From assembly GCA_965370265.1 (NCBI GenBank), contig CBDUSL010000014.1, positions 1 to 15,312 of the forward strand: a stretch of DNA of 15,312 nt, given 5' to 3'. The position numbers and the translations under genes were made by a program. The stretch comes from CBDUSL01 sp965370265. GTDB lineage: Bacteria > Patescibacteriota > Patescibacteriia > JAXHNJ01. This document shows, in pieces, positions 13,153 through 15,312 of this stretch. The notes below the pieces were generated by a model. That model did no database searches, had not been told where the DNA came from, and was given only the letters and a program-made list of their open reading frames with translations. The first letter of the stretch is position 1. The number at the start of each line of letters is the position of its first letter.

Positions 13153-14667
13153 ATGTTATCAAAAATATACTCGGCTACTTTGATTGGTCTCGATTCTATA
13201 TTGGTTGAGGTGGAATCAGATATAAACAACGGTCTTCCTAAAATGAACATAGTCGGATTGCCGGACACAGCCGTGCAGGAGGCAAGCGAAAGAGTCCGCT
13301 CGGCCATAAAAAATTCCTGTTTTGAATTTCCTTTGAGAAGATTGACCGTAAACTTGGCCCCGGCGGATGTCCGCAAAGAAGGGCCGGCTTATGATTTGCC
13401 GATTGCCATATCTATTCTCTTCACTTCCAATCAACTTGAAGGCGATTTAAGTAATTCTATTTTTATTGGCGAGCTTTCTTTAAAAGGGGAGTTGAGGCCG
13501 GTCAGTGGGGTCTTGTCAGTTATTCAATTAGCGAAGACCAAAAAAATAAAAAACATTTTCCTGCCGGCAAAAAACGCCAATGAAGCCTGCCTTCTTCCCG
13601 GGCTTAATATTTTTCCCTGCCATGACTTGAAGGAGGTTATAGAGCATATTAAAAAAATTAAATTAATCAACCCCCATTCATATATTCATGAAAAGGAAAA
13701 TAAGTTCAATACTTCAATGGATATGGCTTTTATTAAAGGCCAAGAACATGCCAAAAGGGCTTTGGAAGTAGCGGCCGCTGGCCATCATAATATCCTAATG
13801 ACTGGCCCGCCAGGCAGTGGAAAAACTCTTCTTTCTAAGTCGTTAACCACTATTATCCCGAGCATGGACTTAGAGGATTCATTGGAAGTAACCAAGATAT
13901 ATTCGGTAGCGGGGATGGTAAAAGCTAAAGAGCCGCTACTAACGACAAGGCCTTTTCGTTCTCCTCACCATACTGCCTCGGCCGCCTCTATCATCGGCGG
14001 TGGCCGCATTCCGCGGCCAGGCGAGGTCTCCCTCGCCCACCGAGGCGTGCTTTTCCTTGACGAGCTGCCGGAATTTCAGCGCCAAGTTTTAGAAAGCCTG
14101 CGCCAGCCTTTGGAAGACGGCGAAGTAACCGTGGCTAGAGTTTTGGGAAGTATCACTTTTCCGGCTAACTTTATGCTGGTAGCCGCCCTTAATCCCTGTC
14201 CTTGCGGTTATTACTCAGATCCTACTCATGAATGCACTTGTTCTCCTTCCCAGATAATTCGTTACCGCAAAAAAATTTCAGGCCCTCTTCTGGACCGGAT
14301 TGATCTTCATATAGAGGTACCCCGTTTAAAAACCGATAAACTATTAAAAAAGGAAAACGGGGAGCCGTCTTCTGCTATTAGAAAAAGAGTGCAGTTTGCC
14401 CAATCAATCCAGAAAAAAAGGTATAAAAGGCTTAACTTTAAAAAAAATTCAGAAATCCCGGCTAAAGATATCGATGAATTTTGTTCTTTGGATGAGAAAG
14501 GAAAGCAGTTAATTAAAAACTCCACTATCCAACTTAATTTATCTGTCCGTTCATATCATAAAATTCTCAAAATTTCCCGCACCATTGCCGATTTAGAGGG
14601 TTCAGAAAATATACTCATCAATCATCTAGCTGAGGCTCTTCAATACCGGCCAAAAATTGATTATTAA
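13153..14667 (+). CDS. comM: ComM/YifB, Mg-chelatase-like AAA+ helicase
   Basis: This 504-residue protein is full length for the family. In naturally transformable bacteria ComM is a hexameric helicase that drives branch migration of incoming DNA during recombination. Domains: N-terminal LonC/ChlI-like domain at about 1-170 (GLPDTAVQEASERVRSAI, LTVNLAPADVRKEGPAYDLPIA); AAA+ core at about 190-400 with Walker A GPPGSGKT (218-225), FRSPHHTAS, Walker B VLFLDE (299-304) and LNPCPCGYY, with a Cys knuckle at Cys349, 351, 361 and 363; and a C-terminal helical domain (LSVRSYHKILKISRTIADLEG). Arg382 lies in the SGPLLDRIDLH motif. It has its own divergent promoter and a structured leader. CPR bacteria often keep competence genes, possibly to scavenge nucleic acids. 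Confidence 0.97.
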   Translation: MLSKIYSATLIGLDSILVEVESDINNGLPKMNIVGLPDTAVQEASERVRSAIKNSCFEFPLRRLTVNLAPADVRKEGPAYDLPIAISILFTSNQLEGDLSNSIFIGELSLKGELRPVSGVLSVIQLAKTKKIKNIFLPAKNANEACLLPGLNIFPCHDLKEVIEHIKKIKLINPHSYIHEKENKFNTSMDMAFIKGQEHAKRALEVAAAGHHNILMTGPPGSGKTLLSKSLTTIIPSMDLEDSLEVTKIYSVAGMVKAKEPLLTTRPFRSPHHTASAASIIGGGRIPRPGEVSLAHRGVLFLDELPEFQRQVLESLRQPLEDGEVTVARVLGSITFPANFMLVAALNPCPCGYYSDPTHECTCSPSQIIRYRKKISGPLLDRIDLHIEVPRLKTDKLLKKENGEPSSAIRKRVQFAQSIQKKRYKRLNFKKNSEIPAKDIDEFCSLDEKGKQLIKNSTIQLNLSVRSYHKILKISRTIADLEGSENILINHLAEALQYRPKIDY

Positions 14668-14677
14668 TTTATAAATT

Positions 14678-15205
14678 ATGTCTAAACTTAGACGAATTTA
14701 TGATGACGATAGCCAATATTACTTTATTACCACAAAAACTTTTTGTAATAAAAAGATATTCAATGATAATAAAAAAATGGTTTTATTTTTAGAATGTATT
14801 AATTTTCTTGTAAAAAGGAAATATTTTACTCTTTATGCTTGGGTTATCTTGTCTGACCATGTTCATTTATTGATGGAGATTATTGGGAGTAAAAATGTTT
14901 CGGAGGTTATGCATGATTTAAAGAGTTATTCAGCAAATAGGATTTCGAAATTAACATTACAGCAACAATATAGGCGAGGCTTCCACGCCTCGCCGGAATT
15001 AAAACTTAGCCGAAGCGTGGAAGCTTCGGCTATGGAAAAAAAATATTTTAAAATCTGGCAAACTTCCTTTTATGACCATATAATTCGTGATGAAACTGAT
15101 CTTAAGAATCATTATAATTACATTCAGTTTAACCCTGTTAAACATGGTTATGTAAATAATCCTGAAGACTGGCCTTGGTCGAGTTATCATACCTTCCTAA
15201 AATAA
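14678..15205 (+). CDS. REP-associated tyrosine transposase (RAYT, Y1/HUH family)
   Basis: This 175-residue protein is related to IS200/IS605 TnpA single-strand transposases and to E. coli TnpA-REP. The order of motifs is typical: YYFITTKTF, YAWVILSDHVHLLM with the HUH pair His61 and His63, VSEVMHDLKSYSANRISKL, IWQTSFYDHIIRDETDL, and YIQFNPVKHGYV with the likely catalytic Tyr148, then the RAYT-typical PEDWPWSSY tail. Between NRISKL and IWQ, where relatives have a short linker, residues 99-119 (RRGFHASPE to VEASAM) are encoded by two inverted REP-like hairpins in frame. The gene starts 10 nt after comM with no Shine-Dalgarno. All key residues are intact, so it may be active. A matching hairpin lies 61 nt downstream. 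Confidence 0.93.
   Translation: MSKLRRIYDDDSQYYFITTKTFCNKKIFNDNKKMVLFLECINFLVKRKYFTLYAWVILSDHVHLLMEIIGSKNVSEVMHDLKSYSANRISKLTLQQQYRRGFHASPELKLSRSVEASAMEKKYFKIWQTSFYDHIIRDETDLKNHYNYIQFNPVKHGYVNNPEDWPWSSYHTFLK
14970..15035. repeat. Inverted REP pair (BIME-like) inside the transposase gene
   Basis: Hairpin 1 (14973-14994) is GGCGAGGC-TTCCAC-GCCTCGCC. Hairpin 2 (15007-15032) is TAGCCGAAGC-GTGGAA-GCTTCGGCTA. Hairpin 2 is the reverse complement of the hairpin-1 core with one compensated pair (G-C to A-T), and the loops TTCCAC and GTGGAA are complementary to each other. A 12-nt AT-rich spacer (14995-15006) separates them. Read in its own direction, each hairpin is preceded by ATAG. Confidence 0.88.
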
Positions 15206-15265
15206 AAAATTACAATAGAAACCCCACAACACAGTCTATGAGAAGGAAAAAGAATATTTTTTCTC

Positions 15266-15292
15266 GTAGACGAGGCTTCCACGCCTCGTCTA
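15266..15292 (+). repeat. REP-like hairpin downstream of the transposase gene
   Basis: TAGACGAGGC-TTCCAC-GCCTCGTCTA is a perfect 10-bp stem with a 6-nt loop. It shares the 18-nt core CGAGGCTTCCACGCCTCG exactly with the first hairpin inside the transposase gene. GTAG (15266-15269) stands at its 5' base, the same tetranucleotide that guides TnpA-REP in E. coli. A possible mate may begin with TAGC at 15303 but is cut by the window end. Confidence 0.85.
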
Positions 15293-15312
15293 AAACTATT
15301 TTTAGCTTGCCT

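Noticed and set aside
1..15312. CRISPR array or other evenly spaced direct repeats.
   Set aside because: No direct repeats of 20-40 nt with regular spacers were found. The repeated words in 10580-11600 are the protein-coding propeller blades.
15206..15312. A further gene after the transposase.
   Set aside because: Only 107 nt remain, with a REP-like hairpin and no reading frame carrying a ribosome site.

Overview
The window looks like a chromosomal segment of an uncultivated bacterium of the Candidate Phyla Radiation (Patescibacteria/Parcubacteria type). This is inferred from AT-rich, tightly packed genes, an archaeal-type CMP kinase, an outsized secreted protein made of carboxypeptidase-regulatory-like domains plus an FG-GAP/VCBS propeller, and many lineage-type palindromic repeats. 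TGA works as an ordinary stop (it ends several genes), so this is not one of the lineages that read UGA as glycine. I could not run a phylogenetic check.

Layout. 1-94: three tandem palindromes. 95-171 (-): tRNA-Arg(UCU). 224-1944 (-): two overlapping genes, a tyrosine-recombinase-like protein that lacks its catalytic half and a ChaN/EreA/TraB-fold protein. 1945-2382: an AC-rich imperfect inverted repeat and the promoter of the next operon. 2383-6797 (+): rpsO, a NYN-domain ribonuclease-like gene, an unknown gene, pnp and an archaeal-type cmk, closed by a strong terminator; this keeps the classic rpsO-pnp link, and a long hairpin with many G-U pairs sits just before pnp. 6852-7595: about 740 bp with no protein gene but rich in signals. 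It holds a TTGACA-17-TATACT promoter followed by a structured RNA of about 375 nt ending in a terminator, then a perfect-consensus promoter (TTGACA-17-TATAAT) followed by two terminator-like hairpins. 7596-11621 (+): a 1341-residue secreted surface protein. 11785-12582 (+): a DksA/TraR-type zinc protein and lspA. 12614-13030 (-): a zinc-ribbon protein of unknown role. 13153-14667 (+): comM, whose promoter shares its -35 box with the divergent zinc-ribbon gene. 14678-15312: a REP-associated tyrosine transposase (RAYT) with REP-like hairpins inside its own reading frame and one just downstream.

How the genes fit together. The rpsO-pnp block is RNA and nucleotide housekeeping: ribosome assembly, RNA decay and recycling of CMP released by decay. 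The surface protein and lspA are envelope functions. ComM is a DNA-uptake helicase. The recombinase-like gene, the RAYT, the hairpins and the AC-rich repeat are the mobile or repeat layer.

The two most interesting items are: (i) the unassigned structured RNA at about 6901-7278, with a predicted 7-bp kissing-loop contact and a terminator whose strands can pair in two ways; and (ii) a RAYT gene carrying an in-frame inverted REP pair, with compensatory stem changes and a shared (G/A)TAG tetranucleotide, that adds about 21 residues between the HUH motif and the catalytic tyrosine.
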